64,000 nt of DNA, taken from the NCBI RefSeq assembly GCF_001586775.1, contig NZ_LQXS01000001.1, positions 434,001 to 498,000 on the forward strand, in the 5' to 3' direction. Source of the stretch: Sphingobacterium populi. GTDB taxonomy: Bacteria > Bacteroidota > Bacteroidia > Sphingobacteriales > Sphingobacteriaceae. How positions within the stretch are numbered: the stretch's first letter is position 1; every line of letters begins with the position of its first letter. The notes below the pieces were generated by a model. That model searched no databases and was not told the DNA's origin. It saw only the letters and a program-made list of their open reading frames with translations. Below, one piece after another: positions 24,771-34,445 of the stretch. The translations under genes and the position numbers were made by a program.

Positions 24771-26408
24771 ATGGATAGAAGAACCATGATCAAAATATTG
24801 GGGACTGCAGTGCCTGCATTGTATTTAAGTAATGCGTTAAAAGCTGCTGAAAATTGGACTAAAGTACCTTTTAATCCCACGTGGTCATCACTAGAAAATT
24901 ATAAAGTACCTACTTGGTTCCGAGACGCCAAATTTGGCATTTGGGCACATTGGGGACCGCAATGTGAACCAGAGCGTGGCGATTGGTATGCGCGTGGCAT
25001 GTACCAAGAAGGATCCGATCAGTACAATTATCATGTGGAGAAATACGGACATCCTTCTAAATTTGGATTCAAAGATGTTATTAACCGCTGGAAAGCAGAG
25101 CAATGGGATCCAGAGGCATTGATGGATCTGTATAAAAGGACAGGTGCGCAATATTTTATGGCACTAGCCAATCATCATGATAACCTAGATCTGTATAATA
25201 GCAGTCACCATGCTTGGAACAGCCTCAACTTTGGTCCTAAAAAAGATATTGTTGGAGGTTGGGAGAAAGCTGCTAGGAAAAGAGATATGCGTTTTGGCGT
25301 GAGCGTGCACGCAGCCCATGCGTGGACTTGGTACGAAACAGCTCAACGTTCGGACAAAGAAGGTCCTTTGAAAGGTGTCCCTTACGATGGTAAGATCACG
25401 AAGGCAGATGGAGAGGGAACTTGGTGGAACGGTTATGACCCACAAGAATTATATGCGCAAAATCACGCTTTAAGTAAAGATAGCTTGAACGACCATAAAA
25501 TCCACGAACAATGGCATTGGGATGTCAAGACCGGAGTAAGTGTGCCAACAACTCCTTATTGCGAAAATTTCAGAGACCGTACTATCGAACTTATTGATAA
25601 TTATAGCCCCGATGTGGTTTACTTCGATGACACCGCGCTTCCGCTATGGCCGATCAGTGATGTTGGCTTGGAGATCGCTGCTCACTACTATAACAAGAGT
25701 ATGGCGAAAAACAAAGGTAAGAATGAAGCCGTCATCAATGGAAAGATACTCGATGAGCAGCAACGCAAGTGCATGGTGTGGGATATAGAACGCGGACAAA
25801 GTAATCGTATCGAGCCCGAGCCTTGGCAAACCTGTACTTGTATTGGACAATGGCACTACGATCGTAGGGTGTATGATAACAATCACTACAAATCGGCCAA
25901 AACGGTGATTCACATGCTTGCAGATGTAGTAAGTAAAAATGGAAATTTACTACTAAGTGTACCACTTCGTGGCGACGGCTCATTGGACGACAAAGCCCGT
26001 CACGTAGTCGAAGGCATAGCAGATTGGATGGAAGTAAATGGTGAATCCATCATCGGTACGCGGCCTTGGCATAGCTTTGGAGAAGGTCCGGCACAGGAAG
26101 AAGCACCCGAGCTACATGCGCAAGGTTTTAATGAAGGTAAAGGCAAGCCTTTTACCGCAGATGATATCCGTTTTACTACAAAAGGAAATGTGCTGTACGC
26201 CATAGTAATGGGCTGGCCCAAAACAGACCGTGTTCGTATTGCCTCACTCGCTAAATCTGACGGTGCCGATACCAAAAAAATTAAGAAAGTTTCGTTATTA
26301 GGACAGAAAGGATCGCTGTCCTTTCAACAGCAAAAAGATGGCTTGCATATCACCATGCCCGTAAATGCAGTTGAAAACACGATCGCGGTCGTATTTCGGT
26401 TGTCTTAG
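24771..26408 (+). CDS. GH29 alpha-L-fucosidase, exported (Tat-like signal)
   Basis: GH29 enzymes release terminal alpha-L-fucose from glycans. The 545-residue protein starts with RRTMIKILG, which resembles a twin-arginine signal, followed by a hydrophobic stretch to about residue 25. Family blocks are evident: WFRDAKFGIWAHWGP, YFMALANHHDNLDLYNS (His-His-Asp substrate pocket), and the nucleophile Asp286 in VVYFDD. The tail is a beta-sandwich from about 440. The acid/base residue of GH29 is poorly conserved and I do not assign it. It opens the fucose-type PUL and has its own terminator at 26447, so it is probably a separate transcript from susCD but shares the operator type. Confidence 0.92.
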   Translation: MDRRTMIKILGTAVPALYLSNALKAAENWTKVPFNPTWSSLENYKVPTWFRDAKFGIWAHWGPQCEPERGDWYARGMYQEGSDQYNYHVEKYGHPSKFGFKDVINRWKAEQWDPEALMDLYKRTGAQYFMALANHHDNLDLYNSSHHAWNSLNFGPKKDIVGGWEKAARKRDMRFGVSVHAAHAWTWYETAQRSDKEGPLKGVPYDGKITKADGEGTWWNGYDPQELYAQNHALSKDSLNDHKIHEQWHWDVKTGVSVPTTPYCENFRDRTIELIDNYSPDVVYFDDTALPLWPISDVGLEIAAHYYNKSMAKNKGKNEAVINGKILDEQQRKCMVWDIERGQSNRIEPEPWQTCTCIGQWHYDRRVYDNNHYKSAKTVIHMLADVVSKNGNLLLSVPLRGDGSLDDKARHVVEGIADWMEVNGESIIGTRPWHSFGEGPAQEEAPELHAQGFNEGKGKPFTADDIRFTTKGNVLYAIVMGWPKTDRVRIASLAKSDGADTKKIKKVSLLGQKGSLSFQQQKDGLHITMPVNAVENTIAVVFRLS

Positions 26409-26446
26409 TAGCGAGTAAGATTAGGTTTATTTATTAGTTTAATACC

Positions 26447-26489
26447 AGCGACGTTCGGGTTTCAAACCTTGAGCGTCGCTTTCTTTTTT
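26447..26489 (+). terminator. Terminator after GH29
   Basis: AGCGACG (26447-26453) pairs with CGTCGCT (26474-26480), with an inner GGTTT/AAACC stem, followed by TTCTTTTTT. Confidence 0.75.
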
Positions 26490-26512
26490 CTCGGCGCTTC
26501 ATGCTCGCTATC

Positions 26513-26580
26513 AAGTCGATATTGTGTTATTTTTTATCGATTTAAGATGGTCATTTCTTATTGCAATCCACCTAATTTGG
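26513..26580 (+). promoter_or_regulatory. Candidate AraC-type operator and promoter of the SusCD operon
   Basis: AAGTCGATATTGTGT (26513-26527) matches the GH29 half-site ATGTCGATAnnGTTT at 11 of 13 defined positions. A second, weaker half-site has its TCGAT core at 26537-26541, exactly 21 bp from the first core (26516-26520). A -7-like TAATTTGG lies at 26573-26580, 36 bp from the second core; at GH29 that distance is 35. The leader to the SusC ATG would be about 210 nt. Confidence 0.5.
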
Positions 26581-26792
26581 CTTCTACTTAAATAACCAAT
26601 TATTAAGCTGAATCAAAGTCATTATTCGTATTTCGCCGAAAGCGCAGGACTTTTCTACAGATGATTTTAAGTAAATCATTGCACGCATAAAGCTGCTTTT
26701 GTGATAGAAAATTCTTGCCTCTTTTTAGGCCATTACAATGGTGATCTACCAGACAAGACAACCAATTTTTATTAACCTAAATAGTATTTAGT

Positions 26793-29700
26793 ATGACACG
26801 AAGAATATGTCTATTCCTCTGTAAAAAGCAAATCTATTCCATAGCTGCTGTTTTACTCTTGCTGCTCGTCGCCGGCTTTGACGCGCAGGCACAACGAGTG
26901 ACCGTATCCGGTACCGTAAGAGATAGTACGCAAACCATGAGTGGTGTTACCGTGCATTCGGCTGGTGGCGATGCTATCGTAAAAACGGATCAAAACGGGC
27001 AATACCTCATCAGTGTTGCCATGGGCAGTACGCTGACTTTTTCCTTTATTGGTTATCAAACTCAAACCCTGTCTTTGGCTCAATATACTCCACTTCCTAG
27101 CGGGGAGTATAAGATCGATGTCGCGCTGCTTTCCAATGCGTCCGATCTGGAAGAGATGACGGTAGTCGCGTTTGGTAAACAGAAAAAATCCAGTATGGTG
27201 AGCGCAATCACTACGGTCAACCCAGAAGAATTGAAAGTGCCATCCAGCAATTTGACGACCGCTCTCGCAGGGCGAATAGCTGGTGTGATCGCTTATCAAC
27301 GTAGTGGAGAACCAGGGCAGGATAATGCTTCCTTCTTTATACGTGGGGTCACGACATTTGGGTACAAAGTCGACCCTTTGATCCTCATCGACAATATTGA
27401 AGTAAGCAGTACGGAGCTTGCGCGTATGCAGCCCGACGATATCGAAAGTTTTTCTATCATGAAAGATGCTACGGCGACGGCATTGTATGGTGCGCGAGGT
27501 GCGAATGGCGTAATCCTAATCACGACAAAAGCGGGAAAAGAAGGGCCAGCAAGGATTTCGTTTAGAGCAGAAAACTCTATTTCTACGCCCACACGAAATG
27601 TGCAGTTGGCCGATCCCATCACTTATATGGAAATGGCCAATGAATCTGTCCTAACCCGAAATCCGCTCGGAGCTACTCCCTATTCGCAGAATAAAATCGA
27701 TCAAACTAGAAATGGCGGGAATCCCTATATCTATCCAGCTGTGGATTGGATGAATACGCTATTGCGCGACTATACCATGAATCAACGGTATAATTTCAGT
27801 GCAAGTGGAGGAGGGCAGATTGCACGGTATTATATAGCAGGAACGATGAATCAGGACAATGGTATTTTGAAAGTAGATCAGCGAAATAATTTCAACAGCA
27901 ATATCAACCTCAAATCATACCAATTGCGATCCAATATCAACTTAAACATGACCCCTTCTACGGAGGTAATCGTGCGCTTGTCTGGTAGTTTTGATGATTA
28001 TCGTGGACCGATAGATGGCGGTTCTGGCATGTATTCAAAGATTATGCGCTCCAGTCCGGTAGATTTCCCAGCTTATTTCCCAGCCGAATTAATGCCACGA
28101 ACCAATCATATTCTATTTGGTAATGTCGAGGGTGCTTCGCTAATCAATCCGTATGCAGATATGGTGAAAGGGTATAAAGATTATTCCAAATCACTGATGA
28201 ACGCACAATTTGAGGTAAAACAAAACCTCAGTGCCATCACCCAAGGTTTGAGCGCTAGGGGATTGTTCAACACGTCGCGCTATTCTTTTTTCGATCTAAA
28301 CCGAAACTATAATCCTTTCTATTACCAAGCATCTGGTTATAACCCCGTGACGGACAGATATACATTAGCTTTGCTCAACGAAACATCCGCAACCGAATAC
28401 CTCAACTACAATGAGGGTGCAAAAGATATAAATACCACTATTTATATGGAGGCGGCAGTGAATTACATCAAGACGTTTGAAGAAAAGCACGATGTAACAG
28501 GTATGCTGGTGTACATCAGGCGGCAGCAGCTTTTTGCTAACCAAGGCACTTTACAACGATCACTTCCTTATCGCAATCAAGGCGTGTCCGGCCGATTTAC
28601 ATACAGTTTCGATAATCGGTACATGGCAGAGGTCAACTTTGGTTACAATGGTTCCGAGCGGTTTTATCAAACAGAGCGCTACGGTTTCTTTCCAGCAGTT
28701 GGAGCGGGATGGTACGTTTCCAACGAACCGTTTTGGACACCGCTGGCGCATACTGTCAACAAACTGAAGCTTAGAGCAACCTACGGTATGGTTGGAAATG
28801 ACGCCATTGGTGGGCCCGATGACCGTTTTTTCTATTTATCTGAAGTTAATATGAATGATGATGGTCGCGGTAGTGTTTTTGGCGAAAATTTCAATTACTA
28901 CCGTCCGGGCATTACAGTCAATAGATATGATAATCGGCTGATTAGTTGGGAGAAATCTAAAAAACTTAATACCGGCGTAGAATTGGGGCTATTCAATTTT
29001 CTGGATATTCAGGCCGATTACTTCCACGAGATTCGAGATAATATTTTGATGGATCGCGCCGCGATACCCACCACGATGGGGCTTTCTGCAGGCGTTAGGG
29101 CAAATGTTGGAAAAGCCAAAGCATACGGTATGGATATTTCTGTCGATGCCAATAAATCGTTTGGCGATTATTGGATTCAGATGCGTGGAAATTTCACCTA
29201 TGCAAGGAGCGAATTTTTACAATATGAAGAGCCTGAATATGCCGAACAATATAAGCTGAGGCCAGGAAACTCTATTAATCAAACATTCGGATTAGTTGCC
29301 GAAAGGTTGTTCGTAGATGATTTTGAAGTGGAGAATGCGCCTCGTCAAAACTATGGGGAATACATGGCAGGCGATATTAAATACAGAGATCTGAACGGCG
29401 ATGGCCGCATTACCAATCTAGATCAGGTGCCGATCGGTTTCCCGACAGTGCCCGAAATCATCTATGGTTTTGGTTTCTCTACTGGTTACAAGGGCTTTGA
29501 CCTATCCGTGTTCTTTCAGGGATCTGCACGTTCATCGTTCTGGATAGATCCGAGAGCGACTGCACCATTTGTGCCGTATAATTATCCTAACGAAACTCTT
29601 CCAGGTACACAAAATGCACTGTTGGAAGCGTATGCAAATGATTATTGGTCAGAGAGCAATCGCAACTTATATGCTCTATGGCCAAGGTTAAGCAACAATA

Positions 29701-29960
29701 TCAACGAAAACAATGTGCAAACAAGTACTTGGTTTATGCGCAACGGTGCATTTTTAAGGCTCAAAACATTGGAGTTTGGTTATAGCTTGCCACAAAGAAC
29801 GATAAAGCGTGCTAAGCTTAGTACAGCCAGAGCATATTTGAGCGGAATTAATTTGGCCAGCATCAGCGGTTTCAAATTGTGGGATATAGAGATGGGCGGC
29901 AACGGCTTGGGCTACCCCGTTCAACGAGTTTTTAATATTGGACTTCAATTAGGATTTTAG
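26793..29960 (+). CDS. SusC/RagA-family TonB-linked outer membrane transporter
   Basis: The 1055-residue barrel imports the oligosaccharide captured by its SusD partner. It has a long signal (about 1-34, ending FDAQAQ), a carboxypeptidase-like domain (about 35-110, VTVSGTVRDSTQTMSGVTV), a TonB-box-like segment MTVVAFGKQKKSSMVSAI, and a plug with SNLTTALAGRIAGVIAYQRSG and DDIESFSIMKDATATALYGARGANGVI. The 22-strand barrel ends VFNIGLQLGF. There is no N-terminal STN domain, so no anti-sigma coupling is expected, which agrees with an AraC regulator nearby. Its stop codon directly abuts the ATG of the SusD gene. Confidence 0.95.
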   Translation: MTRRICLFLCKKQIYSIAAVLLLLLVAGFDAQAQRVTVSGTVRDSTQTMSGVTVHSAGGDAIVKTDQNGQYLISVAMGSTLTFSFIGYQTQTLSLAQYTPLPSGEYKIDVALLSNASDLEEMTVVAFGKQKKSSMVSAITTVNPEELKVPSSNLTTALAGRIAGVIAYQRSGEPGQDNASFFIRGVTTFGYKVDPLILIDNIEVSSTELARMQPDDIESFSIMKDATATALYGARGANGVILITTKAGKEGPARISFRAENSISTPTRNVQLADPITYMEMANESVLTRNPLGATPYSQNKIDQTRNGGNPYIYPAVDWMNTLLRDYTMNQRYNFSASGGGQIARYYIAGTMNQDNGILKVDQRNNFNSNINLKSYQLRSNINLNMTPSTEVIVRLSGSFDDYRGPIDGGSGMYSKIMRSSPVDFPAYFPAELMPRTNHILFGNVEGASLINPYADMVKGYKDYSKSLMNAQFEVKQNLSAITQGLSARGLFNTSRYSFFDLNRNYNPFYYQASGYNPVTDRYTLALLNETSATEYLNYNEGAKDINTTIYMEAAVNYIKTFEEKHDVTGMLVYIRRQQLFANQGTLQRSLPYRNQGVSGRFTYSFDNRYMAEVNFGYNGSERFYQTERYGFFPAVGAGWYVSNEPFWTPLAHTVNKLKLRATYGMVGNDAIGGPDDRFFYLSEVNMNDDGRGSVFGENFNYYRPGITVNRYDNRLISWEKSKKLNTGVELGLFNFLDIQADYFHEIRDNILMDRAAIPTTMGLSAGVRANVGKAKAYGMDISVDANKSFGDYWIQMRGNFTYARSEFLQYEEPEYAEQYKLRPGNSINQTFGLVAERLFVDDFEVENAPRQNYGEYMAGDIKYRDLNGDGRITNLDQVPIGFPTVPEIIYGFGFSTGYKGFDLSVFFQGSARSSFWIDPRATAPFVPYNYPNETLPGTQNALLEAYANDYWSESNRNLYALWPRLSNNINENNVQTSTWFMRNGAFLRLKTLEFGYSLPQRTIKRAKLSTARAYLSGINLASISGFKLWDIEMGGNGLGYPVQRVFNIGLQLGF

Positions 29961-31850
29961 ATGAAAAGATATGGAATAATCAGTTTGTTATCCCTGTTGG
30001 TGATGACAGCCTGTCAAGATTATTTGGATATTGTCCCAGATAATGTCGCTACGATAGACAATGCATTTACGAACCGCAATGAGGCAGAGAAATTTTTATT
30101 TACTTGCTATTCGTACCTGCCTCAAGAAAGTTATGTATATGAAAATCCTGCTTTGTTGGGCGGCGACGAACTATGGACTTACTGGCCGATTACAGGACTT
30201 AGCAGGCTACCGTCTTTACCACAGCAAATCGCCCGTGGCAATCAGGGTATTGTCGATCCTTACCTAAATTATTGGGATGGATGGCAAGCCGGAAAACCCT
30301 TGTTTAGAGCACTCAGGGATTGTAACATATTTTTGGAGAAAGTCGACCAAGTGGTAGATCTGGATCCGTTTATGAAGGATCGCTGGGTAGCTGAAGTGAC
30401 TTTCTTGAAAGCATACTATCACTTCTACCTGATGCGCATGTACGGGCCTATTCCCATTGTAGACAAAAACATTCCTATATCTGCTTCCAAAGAAGAAGTA
30501 CGCGTGTTTAGACGGCCGGTCGACGAAGTTACGGATTATATAATTAGCCTAATTGATGCTGCTGCGCCGCAACTACCAGATATCATTCAGAATCGAGCTT
30601 CCGAATTGGGTCACATCACCAAACCTATTGCTTTAGCCATCAAAGCAAGAATCTTGGTGACCATGGCGAGTCCGTTGTATAATGGCAACAGAGATTATGC
30701 CTCCTTAACCAATAAAGATGGTACAAAACTGTTTGCAGAACAGGAAAGCGATGCCAAGTGGACGCGCGCGTTGCAAGCTTGTGAGGAGGCCATCGCGGCC
30801 TGCGACGTAGCCAATATTAAGCTGTTTAAATTCAATAGCAATCTGGTTGATATCAATGAGCGACTTCGGCAGGAAATGGATTTGAGAAATAGCATTGCCG
30901 AACCTTGGAACGAAGAAGTGATCTGGGGCTTTACCAATGGTACAGGCTCGGGTATTCAATGGCAAGCTATGCCCCGCTTAAATCCGGCTTACTCAAGCAA
31001 TGAAACAACGACTGGGCAATTGGCACCAACACTGAAAATCGTCGAAAACTTTTACACGCGTCGCGGCCTGCCCATCAACCAAGACAGGACTTGGGATTAC
31101 AATGGAAGATACGATTTAAAAACGGCCGATATAGAGGAACAGGATTACCTGCAACAAGGCTACACCACAGTCGCTTTGCATATGCAGCGAGAACCGCGCT
31201 TTTATGCCAGCTTGGCGTTTGACGGATCACTTTGGTACATGCAAAATGGCACATGGACAGTGCAGGCAAAAGCGGGCCAGGCACAGTCGCGCAAATCTGC
31301 TTTTGGATATTCAATCACAGGTTACTTTCCCAAAAAATTAGTCAATTGGAAATTTGTCATTCAGGCCGGACAAGCCATATCTGTTGAACAGTATCCGTGG
31401 CCAGTGATTCGATTGGCGGACCTATATTTATTGCATGCTGAAGCGGCAAACGAAGTTCACGGTTCGACCGATGTCGCGTTCGAATACCTAGATCGCGTCA
31501 GAGAGCGTGCCGGAATTCCAAAGCTTCGCGAAGCTTGGAGTCAGTATGCCAGAAATCCGGAATTCATTCAAACAAAAGAGGGACTTCGTGAAATCATTCA
31601 TCAAGAGCGCATGAATGAGCTGGCTTTTGAAGGTCATCGCTTTTGGGATCTCCGACGCTGGAAAGAAGCTTCCGAAGAAATGAACAAGCCGGTATACGGT
31701 TGGGATATTGATCAAGAATTGGCTGGTAACTATTACCGCAGAAAACTTTTATACAGCCAACGCTTCACGGCTCCCAGAGATTATTTGTGGCCAATTAGCG
31801 AGTACAGCATGGTGGTCAATCCGAATTTAGTTCAAAATCCAGGGTGGTAA
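29961..31850 (+). CDS. SusD/RagB-family surface glycan-binding lipoprotein
   Basis: The 629-residue lid protein of the SusC transporter has a signal with lipobox MTAC (Cys18) followed by acidic QDYLD, the common surface-export context. The SusD fold is seen in the TPR-like helices (VAEVTFLKAYYHFYLMRMYG, about 141-160), the (R)LADLYLLHAEAANEV block (about 487-501) and the terminal IIHQERMNELAFEGHRFWDLRRW motif. It is translationally coupled: the start follows the SusC stop with no gap. The likely ligand is a fucosylated glycan, judging only from the neighbouring GH29. Confidence 0.95.
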   Translation: MKRYGIISLLSLLVMTACQDYLDIVPDNVATIDNAFTNRNEAEKFLFTCYSYLPQESYVYENPALLGGDELWTYWPITGLSRLPSLPQQIARGNQGIVDPYLNYWDGWQAGKPLFRALRDCNIFLEKVDQVVDLDPFMKDRWVAEVTFLKAYYHFYLMRMYGPIPIVDKNIPISASKEEVRVFRRPVDEVTDYIISLIDAAAPQLPDIIQNRASELGHITKPIALAIKARILVTMASPLYNGNRDYASLTNKDGTKLFAEQESDAKWTRALQACEEAIAACDVANIKLFKFNSNLVDINERLRQEMDLRNSIAEPWNEEVIWGFTNGTGSGIQWQAMPRLNPAYSSNETTTGQLAPTLKIVENFYTRRGLPINQDRTWDYNGRYDLKTADIEEQDYLQQGYTTVALHMQREPRFYASLAFDGSLWYMQNGTWTVQAKAGQAQSRKSAFGYSITGYFPKKLVNWKFVIQAGQAISVEQYPWPVIRLADLYLLHAEAANEVHGSTDVAFEYLDRVRERAGIPKLREAWSQYARNPEFIQTKEGLREIIHQERMNELAFEGHRFWDLRRWKEASEEMNKPVYGWDIDQELAGNYYRRKLLYSQRFTAPRDYLWPISEYSMVVNPNLVQNPGW

Positions 31851-31861
31851 TAAATGATGTT

Positions 31862-33037
31862 ATGAAAAAAATACTTTATATAACTTTTAGTATAATCATG
31901 ATCAGTATGATCGGATGTACCGAAGATAAACTAGCGCCTCTCTATTCCGAAGGGGATAGTCCCGGCAACGTGACGGTGCAAAATGTAGAATCTTTGCCTG
32001 GCGCGGTCAAAATAACATACAGTTTACCGGCTGATCGCGATTTGCTGTATGTGTTGGCAGAATATACAGATAAATATGGACGGACAATTCAGGGCAAATC
32101 CTCCACATATACCAATACGCTGACTATTGACGGATTTGCTGATACGGCATCATACGAATTGTCTTTGTATGCGGTGAGTCGTACCGAAGTACGTTCAACC
32201 GCTACTTCGATTCAAGTTAAATCCCTTTTGCCGCCGGTCTACCAAGCAAGGAATACAGTCGCGCTGCGATCCGATTTTGGCGGGGTCAATGTATCGTTTA
32301 ATAATGAAGCCGAATCGCCCTTAGCTTTAGTTGTCAGCTACAAAGATAGTCTGGGAAGGTATGTCGACACTGAGACCTTCTACACCTCTACAAAAGAGGT
32401 TTCATTTACGGCTCGTGGCTTTGCTTCGAAAGAAACGGAATTTGCGGTGTATCTCCGAGATCGGTGGAATAATCGAACGGACACCATATTTGAAAAATTG
32501 GTACCTATTTTTGAAAAAGAGCTGGATAAATCCCGTTTTCGTGCCGTCAGTTTGCCAACCGATGTGGCTGTAGGTTGGGGATTACCTATTCCTAATCTTT
32601 GGGACAATACGATCACTGAAGAAGGTTACATGTGGCACTCTACAGATGCACCTATGCCGATGCATATCACATTTGATCTAGGCGTGGAAGCCAAGTTGAG
32701 TCGTTTTGTGCTCTGGCAGCGACAAGGGCAATGGATTTACAATCACGGCAATCCGAAACGCTACGAAGTGTGGGGATCGGTCGATCCACCAAATAATGGC
32801 AGTTGGGATAATTGGACTTTGCTTGCCTCATGTGTTTCAGAAAAACCATCCAAACAACCATTAGGTAGCAATACATCGGAAGATGTAGCTGCGGCAGCGC
32901 GCGGCGAAGAATCCAATATATCTTTAGATGCACCGCGCGTACGGTATATACGCCTCAAAATATTGGAACCTTGGGTGGGTAAAGGTGGACTGGCCTCCCA
33001 TGTCTCCGAAATGACTTTCTTTGGTAACGATAATTAA
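31862..33037 (+). CDS. Surface lipoprotein with DUF4959-, DUF5126- and DUF5000-like domains
   Basis: The 391-residue lipoprotein (lipobox MIGC, Cys19) starts at 31862; the longer frame from 31844 overlaps SusD and adds a polar tail before the signal. Residues about 25-120 and 125-210 look like two immunoglobulin/fibronectin-like sandwiches of the DUF4959 and DUF5126 type. The C-terminal about 230-390 is a discoidin (F5/8-like) jelly roll (PMHITFDLGVEAKLSRFVLWQR, RYIRLKILEPWV). Proteins of this build follow SusD in many Bacteroidota PULs and are thought to bind glycan at the surface; no enzymatic residues are evident. Confidence 0.82.
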   Translation: MKKILYITFSIIMISMIGCTEDKLAPLYSEGDSPGNVTVQNVESLPGAVKITYSLPADRDLLYVLAEYTDKYGRTIQGKSSTYTNTLTIDGFADTASYELSLYAVSRTEVRSTATSIQVKSLLPPVYQARNTVALRSDFGGVNVSFNNEAESPLALVVSYKDSLGRYVDTETFYTSTKEVSFTARGFASKETEFAVYLRDRWNNRTDTIFEKLVPIFEKELDKSRFRAVSLPTDVAVGWGLPIPNLWDNTITEEGYMWHSTDAPMPMHITFDLGVEAKLSRFVLWQRQGQWIYNHGNPKRYEVWGSVDPPNNGSWDNWTLLASCVSEKPSKQPLGSNTSEDVAAAARGEESNISLDAPRVRYIRLKILEPWVGKGGLASHVSEMTFFGNDN

Positions 33038-33044
33038 AATACTT

Positions 33045-34232
33045 ATGAAAAATCGGATGATAAATAAAGTCTTATTCTTTATGGCAGGAGTGATTTTAAG
33101 CTTGTATTCCTGCACGAAGATGGATGATTATAAGAAATACTTTACAGATGAAGAAATCATCTACATTGGCAAGGCAGACTCGGTACAGGTGATATCGGGT
33201 CGGGAACGTGTGATGTTGCGGTGGCTCATCATATCGGATCCCAAAGTTTCCTCGGCGTTGATTTTTTGGAACAATCGCACACAGGAACGTAAAATCGATA
33301 TTCAACGTGGGCAAGGGATCGATACCATTGAAGTAACGATTGATCGGTTGGAGCAGGGGTTTCATAGTTTTGAAATCTATACATTGGATCGAGAAGGTAA
33401 TAAATCTGTGCCGGTGTATGCCTCAGGTATGTCTTATGGTGATTATTATGAAGCCAGTTTGCCCAATCGCTCTGTAGATGGTGTCAAGCATCAGATTGGT
33501 GGCGATACGTTTGTCGATTGGTTATTGGCCGATAGTACATCGATCGGAGTTCGGCTGCGGTATACCGACACCGAAGGAAGAAATCGCGTTGTGGTCGTTC
33601 CCAACGAACAAACAATGACCGCACTGCAGCAAGTAGATTTGGCCGGATCGATCAGCTACCAAACGATGTACAAGCCCGATAGCTTGGCTATCGATACCTT
33701 CTATGCGCCAATTATATCATTGAAGGCCAATGAAATTCTATTGAAAAATTCTGGCAGCCCGTTTATCGGTACCGATGTAGCTGGGCGCTGGGGCAACCTC
33801 AAAGACTGGAATTACAACTCGGCCGTACAAAATCATAACGGAGTAGGTGGTTTTGATAATCTGAATGGCAGCGGATATATTTCTTTTGAGTACTGGGGTA
33901 CACCATCCATCACCAACGGAAAAATCTGGCAAACCCTCAACCTTCCCGCTGGCGATTACCGTTTTGTCACGACGATCTCTAATATTGACTTTACGTGTGA
34001 AGCATCTTATGTAGCGGTGGCGAATGGGCAGCAGTTGCCCAATGTAGAGCAGATGCCATCTGCGTTGGGATCTTACAAATTAACCGACAATCAGCTTAAT
34101 AATCGAGAAGTGACGGTTCATTTTTCAGTGAATCAAGTAATAATGCCAGTTACATTAGGCTTTGTATCAACGATGTTGAACAATAATCCTACGAGTCTGC
34201 GTATTGCTAAGGTAAGATTATTCAGGGATTAA
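33045..34232 (+). CDS. Surface lipoprotein, DUF4998 with C-terminal DUF5013-like domain
   Basis: The 395-residue lipoprotein (lipobox SLYSC, Cys23) begins at 33045, 7 nt after the previous stop; the frame from 33021 would overlap. Residues about 28-200 resemble DUF4998 (YFTDEEIIYIGKADSVQVISGRERVMLRW). Residues about 240-395 are a jelly-roll-like C-terminal domain of the DUF5013 type (WGNLKDWNYN, GYISFEYWGT, LPAGDYRFVTTI). It is the last gene of the SusC operon and probably another glycan-binding accessory. The assignment of domain names rests on memory of the families. Confidence 0.8.
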   Translation: MKNRMINKVLFFMAGVILSLYSCTKMDDYKKYFTDEEIIYIGKADSVQVISGRERVMLRWLIISDPKVSSALIFWNNRTQERKIDIQRGQGIDTIEVTIDRLEQGFHSFEIYTLDREGNKSVPVYASGMSYGDYYEASLPNRSVDGVKHQIGGDTFVDWLLADSTSIGVRLRYTDTEGRNRVVVVPNEQTMTALQQVDLAGSISYQTMYKPDSLAIDTFYAPIISLKANEILLKNSGSPFIGTDVAGRWGNLKDWNYNSAVQNHNGVGGFDNLNGSGYISFEYWGTPSITNGKIWQTLNLPAGDYRFVTTISNIDFTCEASYVAVANGQQLPNVEQMPSALGSYKLTDNQLNNREVTVHFSVNQVIMPVTLGFVSTMLNNNPTSLRIAKVRLFRD

Positions 34233-34253
34233 CGTCTATATCATATATCCGTA

Positions 34254-34290
34254 AGCACCAGCTCCATCATGTGGCTGGTGTTTGCATTTT
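34254..34290 (+). terminator. Probable terminator of the SusCD operon
   Basis: CACCAGC (34256-34262) pairs with GCTGGTG (34274-34280), followed by TTTGCATTTT. It lies 23 nt after the last stop codon of the PUL. Confidence 0.65.
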
Positions 34291-34445
34291 AATGTGAAAG
34301 CGTATGTCGCGATAGCTGTGCTGCTTTTGGATAGCTTTTCAAAGCAGAATTGTATAGTATTGCACTAATGTATACGTGCAAACATGCCATTGAAAATATT
34401 GATAACGATAAGGAACCAATCAACGATATATTAGTTAAACTCTAA

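Larger units (their letters stand above)
26409..26792. other. Intergenic region between GH29 and SusC
   Basis: 384 nt without a gene. It holds, in order, the GH29 terminator, a pair of TCGAT half-sites with a -7-like box, and about 210 nt of AT-rich sequence before the SusC ATG in which I see nothing further. Confidence 0.6.
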
